DNA from: Raffaelea ambrosiae
Lineage: Eukaryota; Ascomycota; Sordariomycetes; Ophiostomatales; Ophiostomataceae
Length of the DNA stretch: 64,000 nucleotides
Assembly (NCBI GenBank): GCA_002778195.1
Contig: PCDI01000012.1
Location: forward strand, 319,129 to 383,128
Reading direction: 5' to 3'
Shown in pieces: positions 47,388-58,925 of the stretch. The position numbers and the translations under genes are program-made. The first letter of the stretch is position 1; every line of letters starts with the position of its first letter. The notes under the pieces are model-generated. The model was not told where the DNA came from, searched no databases, and was given only the letters and a program-made list of their open reading frames with translations.

Positions 47388-48221
47388 GGTGGGTGGTTGC
47401 GTGTGCCCGGTGCTGTTTGTCTCCAGGGTATTCACAAAGAGTCAAAAGTGAGGAGAGAAGGTAAGGAAAGTGCACCGCGAGGAAAAGAACACCAATACTG
47501 GGAAAGTGTGACCCCAGCCGTTGGAGATTTCCGGCCACTCACGGCTCATGGAAAGCTTGGCCCTAGATTGCAGAAGCAGCTGCCGCTTTGGGCAGGAGCG
47601 AACGTGGGATTCCTCCGCACGAGAGCACTATTGTGCAGCGGCAAAGGTCGGTTTGCAGGGGCGCCCTACAGGGGGCCTTCTCACGTGCGCTGTAGTTATC
47701 GTAGTCCGTAGCGAGGTGGCCTCGACCCCACTAAAAAATGGCTTCCCAAATTATGACGACTCTGCCGTACTATGGGGTGGCTGCAAATCACGAGACGAGC
47801 TCTATCGGTGAAGGAGCTTCAATAAAGACACAAACGGTGAGCCCTGCCTATTCGTGTGCCGAGTCTGCTTCCATATTTATAGCCAGCTCCTCGACTTGCA
47901 CGCCTACGGAGCCGGATTTTATACTCTGGCCCAACGCCAACGGCAAGGACTTTATCTGACTTCTCCGCAGTCTTCTGGAACCCACTCAGCGGCAACGCGT
48001 CTCATATTTTGGCTTAGCGCGTCAGGAAGCTTGCGGTCCAGACTCAACAACCAGAGCTCTGCAGCAAAGGCAATCGACGTCTCTACAGTTGCAGCTCTTG
48101 TCTCTGGGTTTCCCTGACCCACGAATTGAGCCCACGTGTGCCCATTTGGCGGATCTCCCATCCTTTTTTTCTCTTTTTTTTTTCGCACATCTATTTCCGC
48201 ACCATCTCATCCTCCGCAACC
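47388..48221. promoter_or_regulatory. Divergent promoter region of TMEM19-like and SUB1 genes
   Basis: 834 bp between divergent starts. CT-rich just before the SUB1 ATG (48160-48185), as in fungal core promoters. No TATA box or known operator stands out. Confidence 0.5.
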
Positions 48222-48880
48222 ATGGGCAAAGCCGATCTCAAGAGGTCTCGTTCCGACGATGACGACGTGGACACCAAGCGGACCAAGACGGCCGGTGCCG
48301 GCGACGTGTCGTCCTCCAAGGCCTCGCGCAAGACGCACGGCTCGTCAGAGCCCCTGGCCAAGCTGCAGGACAACGAAGGGAACTTCTACTGGGGCGTGAG
48401 TTGGACCCTGAGCGAGATCCCGCCGGTCACAGGCCTTCGGCGTTCATGACTGACGACTTTCTAGCTCTCCAAGACGCGGCGGGTTACCATCTCGCACTTC
48501 AAGAGCAACGTCCTGATCAATGTTCGCGAGTACTATGAGAGCGCCGGCGAGATGCGGCCGGGCAAGAAGGTAAGAACACATAGGGCCAAGCTGAGGACAT
48601 GCACAGGGCCCTGGTTCTTCCAAGACTCGCCAGCTACTGACCAACCTGCTAGGGCATCTCTCTCTCTCTGGACCAATACAAGCAGTTTGCCAAGGCCATC
48701 CCCCAGATCAACGCCCAGCTGCGCGAGGACGGCATCGCCATGAGCGAAGCAGAGGACAGCGAGGCGGACGATGGTGCCTCCAAGGCCAAGGACACAGCGG
48801 CCAAGAAGAAGGCCAAGAAGGCCAAGAATCCGCCCAAGTCCAACATTGATGCCACTTCTGATGAAGGAGAGTCGGATTAA
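48222..48880 (+). CDS. SUB1: Transcriptional coactivator PC4/Sub1
   Basis: Exons 48222-48395, 48465-48569 and 48653-48880, all joined in phase 0, encode 168 aa (introns GTGAGT..TAG and GTAAGA..TAG). The central PC4 single-strand DNA-binding domain is complete: GNFYWGLSKTRRVTISHFK, VLINVREYYES, GEMRPGKKGISLSLDQYKQF. The N-terminus is rich in Ser, Asp and Lys (RSRSDDDD). The C-terminal Lys-rich/acidic tail (AAKKKAKKAKNPPK, then ATSDEGESD) is longer than in human PC4 and closer to fungal Sub1. Sub1 binds melted promoter DNA and supports Pol II preinitiation, elongation and 3'-end choice in the nucleus. The intron positions split the DNA-binding domain. Confidence 0.93.
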
Positions 48881-49455
48881 TCGAGGCCAGAGGCGATGGA
48901 GAAACGGGAACCTAGGAGTTCAGGACACACACAAGAAAAGGGAAGAGTGTCACGTGTTAGGAAAGGCACGACTGTCAAAAGTGAGGCAATGGGGACCCCC
49001 AAAGCGGTTTGGGATGCAGAGGTTAACCACTCTCGAGGGCCATCGCCCCAGCCCACTCCTATGTCGTGTCTAGGCATTACTGTACGATTGTCATGTGTTT
49101 CTACTGTTTTATCTTGTTTCTACTAAAGAAAATTCCACACGCCCAGGGGGGCGTGGACAATCCATCTATGGCCGCGAGACTCCGGCGAGCCAACGCATGT
49201 TACACAAAGTCCCTCGCGACTTCTGTTTTCGTTTTGTTTGTATTAGGGCGTTTTGTTTTTGCTTTTTTCATATTCACATTTTTCTCAGTCAATCTCACAT
49301 TGTCAACAACATTTTCACCCATTCACTTTCCACGCTCTTTTGTCAACCGTTGCTGAAACTTTTTGGCCGAGACCCCGGAGAAGCGAACAAAGCTAGTTTG
49401 TTTCTTTTTGCCCTCATTTCATCTTCCTCTCTTGCACCAACCAACACATTACACC
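48881..49455. other. Intergenic region between SUB1 and the hypothetical gene
   Basis: 575 bp between tandem plus-strand genes: SUB1 3' UTR, then a T/C-rich promoter (49220-49330) for the next gene. No other feature seen. Confidence 0.65.
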
Positions 49456-50508
49456 ATGCTGCCAACTCCAAAAGGCAAGCAGCCAGATTCGGCCAGGCAG
49501 GTGAGACCGGTCAGGCACGTCAAATATATCAAACCGCCCAAGAAGCTCGACCCCCTGGTGGTCAAACAATGCCGCGACTACATGGAGAAGTGTCATGCTG
49601 CCATGATGAGGGTGAGAAAAAGGAGAAGCGAGAAAGAGGCTGAGAAGAACGCTGAGAAGGACTCTAAGAGGCCTGGAGAGGCTGAAATGAAGCCCGAAGA
49701 GAAGACTGAAGTGAAGACCCAAGAGGAGGACGAGAAGCAAACTCAAAAAGACGCCATCACGGCAGGCGAGAAAATCGGGGCATCTGCTGATCACGACGCC
49801 CCGGTGAAAGACTTTGTCGAGCAGGCCGCCCCGGGCGGCACATCCATGTACCCTGACGACATCCACGTGTGGCTCGAAGTCACCCCTGTGGGCGTAGCCT
49901 ACAAGGCCAATGTCAGAAAGGCCGCTCGCGAGAAACGCTACAACGTCGCAAACTGGCATTTGAGCTTGCCCACGCTGGAGCAGACCACGGCCGCGATGCT
50001 CTTCAACACCCGCTTGCAACACTACCCGCCGCTCGTCCGCACCATCATCGGTACCCCCTACGAGTACCTGCTGTATCCCATCCACCCCAGGGACCGCACC
50101 AGGCCCCTGGCGACTGTCATTGAAGAGTGGCGGTCACGCGCCCTGTGGCCACCTGTGGATTACAACCCACCGCGTCCCCTCATACCCGAGCCGGTAATCC
50201 TGTATGAGCACACGCACACGCCCTTGCTGAATGGAGACTCGGAGACCCTGGACATGCCCAACATCCAGGTCATCTTTGGTGTGCTGCGGACGGTCATCCA
50301 GTATGTGAGGCAGAGGCAAGAGGAGAGATACGCAGACAGAGCTGCTCGCGGTGAGCGTGAACAAGCGCCTGTACAGCAGCCTGCTGCGCAGCAACCAACT
50401 GTGCAGCAACCAAACATGCAGCAACTAACGGTGGAGCAACTAACGATGGAACGAAAAAGGGCATCTGTGAGATGCTGCAACTGCGGTGGTCGGGCGAAGA
50501 AGTGCTGA
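49456..50508 (+). CDS. Hypothetical protein with charged N-terminal region and CxxC tail
   Basis: Single-exon frame of 350 aa from the first ATG at 49456 (an upstream in-frame extension begins only with TTG). It opens with a Pro/Lys-rich stretch (VKYIKPPKKLDPLVVKQ). Residues about 40-120 are almost wholly Lys/Glu/Arg and probably a long charged helix. A globular part (about 135-270) has MYPDDIHVWLEVTPVGVAYK, YNVANWHLSLPTLEQTTAAM, IIGTPYEYLLYPIHPRDRTR and LWPPVDYNPPRPLIPEPV. Then comes a helix (FGVLRTVIQYVRQRQEERY), a QQP/QQL-rich segment and a C-terminal CCNCGGRAKKC that could bind metal. Third-position bias is weaker than in its neighbours, so it may be a young or fast-evolving gene. No family recognised. 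Confidence 0.7.
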   Translation: MLPTPKGKQPDSARQVRPVRHVKYIKPPKKLDPLVVKQCRDYMEKCHAAMMRVRKRRSEKEAEKNAEKDSKRPGEAEMKPEEKTEVKTQEEDEKQTQKDAITAGEKIGASADHDAPVKDFVEQAAPGGTSMYPDDIHVWLEVTPVGVAYKANVRKAAREKRYNVANWHLSLPTLEQTTAAMLFNTRLQHYPPLVRTIIGTPYEYLLYPIHPRDRTRPLATVIEEWRSRALWPPVDYNPPRPLIPEPVILYEHTHTPLLNGDSETLDMPNIQVIFGVLRTVIQYVRQRQEERYADRAARGEREQAPVQQPAAQQPTVQQPNMQQLTVEQLTMERKRASVRCCNCGGRAKKC

Positions 50509-50934
50509 TTGGAAGGCTGTTTCTCGGGATTCGAGGGGGATTTGTGTGATTCTCACAGGAGCAGAGCATGGTGCTTTGCATACGGAAACGAATGTGCGAG
50601 ACTCGAAAGAAGAGGAGCGCAGTTTACCCTCGCTCGAGTATACTATGGGAGGACGTGTAATGATTGATATCTAGATATATATGGCAACTGGCACTATGCT
50701 TGCAATTACTTCCCATCATGTCTACCTGCTTCCCCCTCAACTCCTATCTCGTTGCCCATTGCAATACATGATACAAATGCATAACAAAACCAAGACCCAG
50801 AAACAACCAACAAGAAACAAGAAACACTGCCTCAAGATGTGTCGTTATCTCGTGAGAGGAGAAAATGAAATCCACTATAACGAGCAGTCTACCCTGTAAA
50901 GCCCCCCCCCCCCTCGGCGCCCCCTTTTTTTTGT
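50509..50934. other. Convergent intergenic region
   Basis: 3' flanks of the hypothetical gene (+) and the deaminase gene (-). AT-rich, with a C run at 50901-50913 and a T run at 50925-50932 beside the deaminase stop. No gene. Confidence 0.7.
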
Positions 50935-51537
50935 TCAGTTTGCAATTGCTGGTGTCTGCTTCCGGGTCACGCTCCAGTACTTGTCGCTCTCGCGGATCAC
51001 CACCTCGGCCATCCCGGGCACGGGCCCGATGACCTCGACCGGCTTCTGTGGGCAGCCCTTGAGCACGTCCCGGCAGCTCCAGTCCATGGTGAAGTTTTCG
51101 CGGTTGCCGGGCCCCGTCAGCTGCAGCAGGTCCTCGTTGGTCGCCGCAAACACGATGCGGCCAATGTGCGCCCAGTACGTCGTCGACGTGCACATGGCGC
51201 ACGGCTCCCACGTCGACACCAGCGTGCACCGCCACAGGTACGACTTGGGGAAATGCGTGTACGCCAGCCGCGCCAGGCTGCTCTCGGCGTGGTTCACCTG
51301 GTCGACCGACTGGTGCGTGAGCACCACGGTCTCGTTGTCCGGCGCGACCAGCACGGCGCCAAACGGCCGCTTGCCGCCGACGGTCATGGCCCGCTTCTGC
51401 ACCGTGAGGCAGGCCTGCACGGCGGCGGCGATCTGGGCCTCGGTCATGGGCGCGCGTTCCGGGAAGAGATTGTCCGCGGAAGCAGCAGCAGCGGCGGCCG
51501 CAGCCGCAGTCGTCGCACTGGTTGTGTCGGCCATCAT
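50935..51537 (-). CDS. CMP/dCMP-type zinc deaminase (cytidine/guanine deaminase family)
   Basis: Intronless, 200 aa, from ATG 51537 (a second ATG follows at once). The zinc-dependent deaminase signature is complete: HAE (about H83/E85, E as proton shuttle) in QVNHAESSLARLA, and PCAMC (about C113/C116) in STWEPCAMCTSTTYWAHIG. The substrate pocket includes KRPFGAVLVAPDNETVVLTHQ. The layout (HAE, then PCxxC about 27 residues on, then IGRIVFAATNEDL) fits the group of fungal guanine/cytosine-type deaminases that act on free bases or nucleosides rather than on tRNA; the exact substrate cannot be told. A poly-Ala run follows the start. Upstream in-frame codons open only with TTG. The short length and single domain agree with a cytosolic salvage enzyme. 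Confidence 0.87.
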   Translation of the reverse strand: MMADTTSATTAAAAAAAAASADNLFPERAPMTEAQIAAAVQACLTVQKRAMTVGGKRPFGAVLVAPDNETVVLTHQSVDQVNHAESSLARLAYTHFPKSYLWRCTLVSTWEPCAMCTSTTYWAHIGRIVFAATNEDLLQLTGPGNRENFTMDWSCRDVLKGCPQKPVEVIGPVPGMAEVVIRESDKYWSVTRKQTPAIAN

Positions 51538-53226
51538 GGCTTGGCCAAGGTTGCCAGTGCGGGCGTCCCCCGGTTTCCTGAGACTCCGGATATCGGATGC
51601 CGGCTTTCGTCTCCGTGCTATGCGGATTGCCTCGGCGGAAGAACGCGGCTGTGTCGCTGCAGTCGATGCCCGGGGTTGGTGAAAACAACAACAAAAAAAG
51701 TTTCTTGAGAACAATTGATTGCACGGTCGTTCGCTGCCGTTTGGTAGCAAGCGTAGTTAAAGTACTGGTCAGATACCCGCCCACCACAGATAAGCACTTC
51801 CGCCCTGCGAAGCTGGTTCGTGCTTCATGTCCTGTTTTGCTGCTGCTCCATCTCGGCCAACTCCGGCAAACACTGTGCTGGATAACGGTTTGTGCTGGAT
51901 AACAGTCACGTTGGGCAACGGCGGCGGCCGCAACACAGAGAAGGAAGCCAGCAGCCCACAGCCAGCAGCAAGGCGTAGACAGCACGAAGCCAATACCAAG
52001 CAGCAAGCACCAAGAATGCAACACGATAGAGAAGACGAACACAGCACGAGCAACACGCAACCAGACACACAAAACAAGATAAAAGCACCGCAAAAATCAA
52101 GGCTTTGCCGCCTTTTCCGTCAGGAGTTAAGAGACGGGGTTAATCTTGCATCTAGGATAATCATAATGCAATGTCCGCTCGGACGGCAGCGGCAGCTTAT
52201 ATGAAGCTGCCCTCCGCGAAGCTTCCAGCCATACAAAGCCATGGACGGCCATATACCAGCTCCGGCTCATCTTATACCCGTCGTAATGCCCTCTTTCTTT
52301 CACCCGGCTCGGCTCGGTCTTTACACGTCATCTTCGTCGCCTGGCCCAGCCGATGCTGCTCTCTCAGTCTTCTTTCGTAGAGTCGGCTCTGGCAACACTG
52401 CCCTCGGGCAATGTCTATCCTATGCGACAAACAATCCAGCCCTCCCACGACTGGCTAGTTGGTGGTAAGAGCCGATGTGGGGCGGCACACTGGCCGACTT
52501 CGGTTCCATTCCCCAGCCTGCGAGCTATTTGACAGCTTGTGAGCTACTCAATAAACGGAAATACGAGCTGGTGTGGCTGCATGGATGGCGTATGGGGTTT
52601 GGGGTTTGGGGTGCGTAAGTGGGCATGGCAGTGATGGCGACATATCCCCAGTAGCTCGTGTAGTGGCAAAGGGTCGACTGTACCACAAACAGGCTCTGGA
52701 AAACAACAATGATCAATAACAAGGACATAAATGAACAAGCCAATAAATAAAGAGAACGACAGTGACGACGCTTGCCATGCTCCGAAGCAAAATAGGCGGG
52801 CTGCATATCCTCGGAAGGCACGACAGGGCCGCTCCTTCTTCTTTCAGAGACACGTCCTGGACCCGTGACTGCATAAATAAGAGCCACCAGCCCGCCTGTC
52901 AACCTTGCCGAGCACAAAACACACACAAATCAGCACTCTGTCTCTTCGCCATCGTCGTCGGCAAGCACTCTTTTCTTTCTGCCCATTGCCACTCTCCGGC
53001 GATCCCGTCTGGAACCATCTTCTTCGCACCATCCCCAAACCCACGACCCGCATCCTTTTTGCTCCCATCCTCCAATCTCCATTAACTGCTTTCCAATCTT
53101 CAGCTTCTCATCAGTCCTGCCTCGAGCACAAATCACATTCTTCTTGCGCACCCTCCAAGGCCAAAAACAAAACAAAAACCCCTCCAAATCAAAGAGAGTC
53201 CCAAAACCCCTCACATACGAGGCATC
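51538..53226. other. Divergent intergenic region between deaminase and O-methyltransferase
   Basis: 1.7 kb. A GGGGTTT run near 52592-52609, CT-rich stretches (52920-53110) that look like the leader of the methyltransferase gene, and several short poly-A runs. The largest frames lack coding bias. No gene seen. Confidence 0.6.
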
Positions 53227-54337
53227 ATGAAGTCCAACGTGCCGACCCTCTTCCCCAACGAAAAGACGGCTGGCAAGGTCATCGACTACGCCGCCGCCAA
53301 GTCGGACGAGCTCCCGAGCAACCTGCTTCAGTACCATGAGTTCATTCTCGGGCTCGAGAGGGCCAACTTGACCATTTCGACGTTCCAGGCCCAGTCCCTC
53401 AGCTTCCTGGCTCAATTGGCCGGGGCTAAGCGTGGTGGGTGTTTCCGGCATACAAAGACATTGTCCTGGCCATCCGGCACTAACAAAATAACACTCGAAT
53501 TTTAGTCTTGGAAATTGGCGTCTTCCGTGGTTTTTCGTCCCTCGTCTGGTAAGAGTTTTGTAGTTATTTGCCCCCCCCCCAGACCTGACAGCAGTTCAGC
53601 GCTATTCTTGAGGATGTCTTTCCTTCAGTCGCTTTTCTTTGTCGTTTCTCTTGTTGCATCGTGTCTATATGTTCCTCGTCCTGTCGGTTCCCCAGAATCA
53701 CTAACAGTCTTGAACCGAATAGGGCTCATGCCGTGGGTCCGGATGGCAAAGTCACTGGCCTTGAGGTCAGTGAAGAGTATGCCGGATATGCCCGAAAGGC
53801 CTTTGCGGACCAGGGCGTAACCAATGCCGAGGTCCTCGTTGGTGATGCCCTTACGACGTGAGTTGTTGAAAAACCCCCGATGAGGGGGAAAACACAAGAA
53901 AAGAAAATAGAAAACGAGGAAAGAAAGAAAGACGGAAAGAAAAGAAAAAAACTGACAGTATCAAACACAGCCTTGCTGCGCTGGAGCCAGAGGAGCCGTA
54001 CGACCTCATTTTCATCGACGCCCAGAAGTCTGGGTACCCGACTTACCTCAAGACCATCCTGGCCAAGTCTGGCCCGGATTCTCCCAAGCGCTTGCTAAAG
54101 AAGGGCGGCCTCATCGTGGCCGACAATGTTCTCCGCCGCGGCCTGGTGGCCGATCCGAGCAGCGACAATCCGGCTGCGTCTAAGGAACGCGAACACATCC
54201 TTGCCTCGGGCTATGGTAGCAACACGGACGTGGAGGCTCTCGATGAGTTCAACACCGCGCTCCGCGAAGATAAGCGCATCGATGCTTGGCTGTTGCCGCT
54301 CTTCGATGGTGTTGCCCTCGGTCGTCTGCTGGACTAG
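53227..54337 (+). CDS. Caffeoyl-CoA-type O-methyltransferase (Methyltransf_3)
   Basis: Exons 53227-53434, 53506-53548, 53723-53857 and 53971-54337 encode 250 aa; introns of 71, 174 and 113 bp have GTGGGT, GTAAGA and GTGAGT donors and keep frame. The class I SAM-dependent fold is clear: SNLLQYHEFILGLERAN and ISTFQAQSLSFLAQLAGAKR lead into motif I VLEIGVFRGFSSLVWA, then GKVTGLEVSEEYAGYAR (acidic residue for SAM ribose), AEVLVGDALTT, PYDLIFIDAQKSGYPTYL (metal-binding Asp of this family), LLKKGGLIVADNVL and a C-terminal strand DAWLLPLFDGVALGRLLD. These enzymes methylate catechol-type hydroxyls of small phenolics with a divalent metal. No polyketide or other biosynthetic gene lies nearby, so the natural substrate is unknown. 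Confidence 0.92.
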
Positions 54338-57300
54338 AGCCGCACATCTATTCTCAATGCGAGACAGTGTGTGTGACCTCTGGGGGGAGGCCACAGTTCC
54401 TGGCTAGCGCATTTGGTTTTTTTTCCAACAGCAACAAGAATTATGAGAAAGGGAAGAAAACGGTGGAAGAAATTTGCAGCTTGAGCAGAACGAGAGTATG
54501 GCGTTGATCTTCATTCCCTCGAGGACAGTTTTATTTTTCTTTTCTTCTTTTTGGCATGGCATGCTTCTCATAATGCACTTTGCATATATGAGAGCAATAT
54601 GGAACTGTGGACATCCCCTTTTTGTGCCGACATGTACGTGGCTTCAGATATGTTCCACGAAAATATGGCCACAAGAAAAGAGAGACAGAGACAGCGCCAT
54701 AACCACCAGCCATAGACAGCACTTAGTCATGGCAATGTCAGCCTTATTTTGAGTTTTCAACGGCCGTGTCTCGGGCATACGAGCTGTCGTGAAGATGTGC
54801 TCGTCAGCCTATCATTGAACGTGCGTATTTTTCCATATCCCGGTTCAGACACACGATATTATCAAGACACCACACAAGAAGTCCACTGCAACCCGACAGA
54901 CATTCACAAGGAAGGTAGCAAGCATCACCTCAGCAGCTCTCTTGTGGCCTAGCATAGACGGCAGTGCCTCCGAGGCCGACCCGAGCGTCATTGTCGCCGG
55001 TGGCCAGAAGCATGACTGCCCAACTTCCGAGAACGGTGTTTTGTTTACCCAAGAAGGCCCAGGTCAGGGTTTTGTTGGTCTTGGTTCACAAGGCTCCTCG
55101 TTGTATGCAGGCGAGTTTTTTTTACCTCTTTTTTTACCTCTGTGCCTTGTAGCCGTTGCTTGTGCTCCTTTCTGTGTCGCGTCTCCCTCCATCTGACTGT
55201 CGCATTTTGTGCTGTGCTGCGTCTCCTTCCCGCTTGTGTCCTCAATCTGTGCTCCCAGCTCTTCCCAGTTGTATCCTCTTTTCCCCGTATCACCAGCAAC
55301 GCTCAGCAAAGGACACAAGATTAACGTAAGGGATGGAGGGACCTGTATTGATACCATGATCGCATGGAGAGCATGGGGAGTAAAAAGAAAACAATTACAG
55401 ACATGTTGATTTGTGCAGGTTGTCGAACCTTTTTGCTCTCCCCAATTACCTTTTACTCATCTTCTTTCTGCATCTCATCCCTTGCATCGATGCAACGACC
55501 ATCAACGGCCAACCCTTGTTCAAAGAGATCAAAAGAGATATGCGGCTAGGCACGGGCTGTTGCACAACGCAAAAGACAGAAGAAAACTCGTCGAATCTGC
55601 CCTACCGCCCCTCCACCGCCATTTCTTTCGTCTATCTTGCTTCTTCTCTTTATTTGATTGATCATGGCTGATACTATCAGACTGCGGTAGCGGGGTCTAT
55701 ACCCCAGACTGCGTCGTTCCTTCAGACACGTAGCAAAAAGGGACTGCTCGCAGAGTACGGCATAAAGGAAGCCGGGAACACAAAACGGCTGGACGAGCCA
55801 TCTCTTCCCCCCTTAACCATGTGCATCTATGTGCGACTGGCACACAACAGGAGAGTTCGTGCAAGGGTTCACGATCTATCTCGGTTGGACGAAGTTGGGT
55901 CACGGGGAAACAGGGGCAATGGCCAAGCAACAAAGGAAGAAGTAAACAGCGACTAAGGACTGTACGGCTGTAGCAGAGGAGAGCGACCTCCAGTGTTGGC
56001 GGCAACCAGAGAACAAGTCTAGATATCCGAGATGGCGAACAACTGAAAGAGAAAGCGCCTTACATGAGAAAGAGAGAAATGGGAACAGGAACAAGGACGG
56101 CCACCCTTAGCCGCTACCCGGCCAGGCGTGCATGCACCGGACCGTAGAAACCTCTTCCCGGCCGGAGAGACGCGGGCGGCATAGCCGCCGGCCAGCATGA
56201 CCCCAAACAAAACAACACTGCTTGGTGATACCATGCAAGGGAGGTAACTGCCTCTTCTGACCATGACAACGGAATAACCGGATCAAGTCGAAAAGAACAA
56301 CAAACAAACAAACAAGATCGCACATACTATGTACAAATTGACTCGTAGGACTGCAACCAATGCCGGGCAACCAAGGGAGACAACAAAGAAGCAGGGCCTC
56401 TGTAGCACTTGCCAGATGGCAATATACGAGTAGGCAATGTCCACAATTGTGGACATCGGTTGCGCAGAGAGTGGAGGGAGCAACGAGGTTTTGAGATACC
56501 ACAAAGTATGTAATATGTTACGATGTAACTAGTTAATACACGGAGCGACGAGAAAGCCCTGAATTCGCGATGCTACTCACCCCGGCGCAGTTCCTTCTTA
56601 CAACGGTAACCTCAGACGCTCTCGCACTTTCACAACTGCTCCACACATTCTTTTGCTCCCCTCTGTTTGGGGAAGCTATCGCAACCTGGTCGCAACCTGG
56701 TCATTGCTGGATGCAGCTGTCCACCGAACGCACCGTCCTTGCCCAAACGGGCAGCCCAATTTAAAGGGGGTGCACCGTGACCTGACAGCGATGCTGACTC
56801 TGGTGATGTCCACACCAACCTCCCCTCTCTCTGGTGTTGCATTCGGTGGGTGCATCCAGTCCAACGTTTCGGGACAATCCATACCATACAAGGAAGCACG
56901 AAAAGACGTGTACTCGTAGATGCAGTCCAAGTCAGGGGGGGGGAGATATTACTCGTACGTTTGTGGAAACGGACAAGAGAAAGCAAACCACGGAAAAAAA
57001 AAAAGAACCAAGACTGGCCATCCGATGTCTATCTTACGACTCCGTCGCCCATGCAAAGCAACACCAACAGTCGATCCCATTTTGCTTTTGCTTCTTCCCC
57101 CTTTGTCGTCGTGTCCATTGTAAATGAACGCGCATAGCCGAATGTGAGATACCATGTACAAAGTACAAAGCAGTTAACGCTTGTTCCCTTGCGGCGAGTT
57201 CCCTTGCGGCACGAACTTGTTTCCTTTCCCCCTTCGCCCCTCCCTTAGAAACAGTCGATGTTGCGCTGCGCTCCTCCCGAGCCATGCGCCAGCAAAATGA

Positions 57301-58880
57301 CATGTTTGCCACGATACCACCCCAACTAATGGGAAAAGAGGGAAGCGGGGCAGCGTCCACTTTCTTCCATGCGACGGGCCTCTCGACATGCTTGCCTCTA
57401 TTTTTTTTTCGTTGCTGGCACTTGGGGCCAGCATGGAAAAGAGTGTGTCGATGGTTCATGGTTGGTTGAAAGTATACACCAAGATCGTAGATAGCAACTA
57501 CGGGAAGCAAGATACGAGTACAGAAACTCCCTGGAAACCACCAGGTAGAAAGGGCGACCTGATATCTTGATGCTAGCACCGACTTGCGAGTTGGTGCATT
57601 CTGCTTGAGCTCGGATTGCTCCACTGCGGAGGGGACGAGGCATGGGTATGGGGGGGGCATCGTCTCTGGCGCATGGTCCCGATGCTACCTCAACCTTTTC
57701 TGGATACGTACATAGCAGTACTGTGCTGCGAATGTTTGCGTATCTTTCTGTGTGTTGTTAGTGCAGTTCTTGGGGGGTTTATCCTCTTGTACGGTGTTAT
57801 GGGGGGGGGGCATCTTGCGGTGAGCAAAGTGTAAGATACGAGTACTTGGTGGCTCGTAGGAGCAAGATGCCACCGGAGTGCCTTTTTGGGCCCCCCTTTT
57901 TTTCACTTTGAGTTCTTTTTGTTTGACAGGTCCCCTGGGCCATGCAACCCGAACAAGGCCACGAAACTGTTTCTAATTGTTCTCAATTGTGTTTCAGAAC
58001 ACACGACTAGCCGTCTGGTTCTTTTGGTTCCGTGCCAAAGAGGAGTGGGGGATAAAAGAGAACGATTAAAAAGAATACCGCTGCGAAAAAGGAACACCCA
58101 ACGAGGGGAAATCACCTCCCTCCTTTTGGATTGACCCGGGCACATGGCTTTTTTTTCTTATCTTTTTTCTTATTTTTCTTCTTTCCGTCCTTTCTTTCTT
58201 TTCCTTTTCTTTTTCTTTTTTATTTTGAAACGGCAACTGGGTAAAGGGAACTCCTCTCCGACAGAAATGCCAGAAATGATGCTTATGAGAACAGTATTAA
58301 GGCTAAACCGCCCAAAAAAAAAGGATGACGAACAAAAATAGCGTCGCAATTTACATGCTATGTACAAAGTACTTTATGGCACGCGAGTTTTGAAGCCGCG
58401 TTGAGAGTACTCGTCAACACTCTTGCTTCGTTTGAATGTTTTGTCAATGAACAAAACAACCCCCCTGTTTTTAATCAATACTACAAGTATGTACTCACTT
58501 TATGCCTACAAGGCCTCGGCGAGAAGATTCCAGGAAAAGGAAGTTCAGTCTGGATGCCGCCTATCATACAATCGGCTTTCTTTTCTGGTCTTGTGCGTAC
58601 TCGTGCGGTAAGATACACCTTGTTCCGTAGACTCCAGAATAACCACTACGGAAACTTGTCCGTTGGCGAACAGCCGAACAGAAGCTTAAACAAAAAGGAA
58701 ATAAAACGAGAAAAGGAGGACAGAACAGAGCAGGGGGGATACGTTCAACACACGAAACTTACAAACACGCACACACCCTCTCTCTCACAAGAAGTTGGGA
58801 AAAAAAAAAAAAAAAAAAAACACCGGTACTCGTTCTCGTACAGGGGCTGGGCTCCATTTTCCTGCATTATTTTGGGCCTT
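54338..58880. other. Gene-poor right arm, first part
   Basis: No supportable gene. Contents: the methyltransferase 3' flank, scattered short words (TACTCGTA/TACGAGTA at 56911, 56950, 57513, 57837; GTAAGATAC at 57831 and 58608; GTACAAAGTAC at 57156 and 58362), G runs near 56935, 57650 and 57802, and poly-A 58800-58820. Frames of up to 208 aa on the minus strand (57034-57660) look random. Confidence 0.55.
58800..58820. repeat. A21 homopolymer
   Basis: Uninterrupted A tract in non-coding sequence. It could be the tail of a retroposed copy, but no matching upstream sequence is recognised. Confidence 0.9.
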
Positions 58881-58925
58881 GTGCACTAGCCAGCTAGTGA
58901 GATCCCCAACTGAGATGGGCTGTAT
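58880..58925 (-). repeat. Short sequence resembling the divergent-promoter element
   Basis: CACTAG/CTAGTG stem (58884-58899) followed by GAGATCCCC. On the minus strand it reads CATCTCAGTTGGGGATCTCACTAG-like, similar in order and content to the 36.2-kb element (GCTGGGGAATCACTAACTAG). It includes an A-box-like CTCAGTTGG but no B box. Confidence 0.3.

Noticed and set aside
52592..52609. Telomere-like GGGGTTT repeats
   Set aside because: Only two to three units, and the usual fungal telomere unit is TTAGGG; likely simple sequence.
53227..54337. Secondary-metabolite cluster around the O-methyltransferase
   Set aside because: No synthase, P450, transporter or regulator gene within the window; neighbours are housekeeping genes.
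57034..57660. 208-aa minus-strand frame
   Set aside because: Random composition and several low-complexity stretches; no homologous motif recognised.
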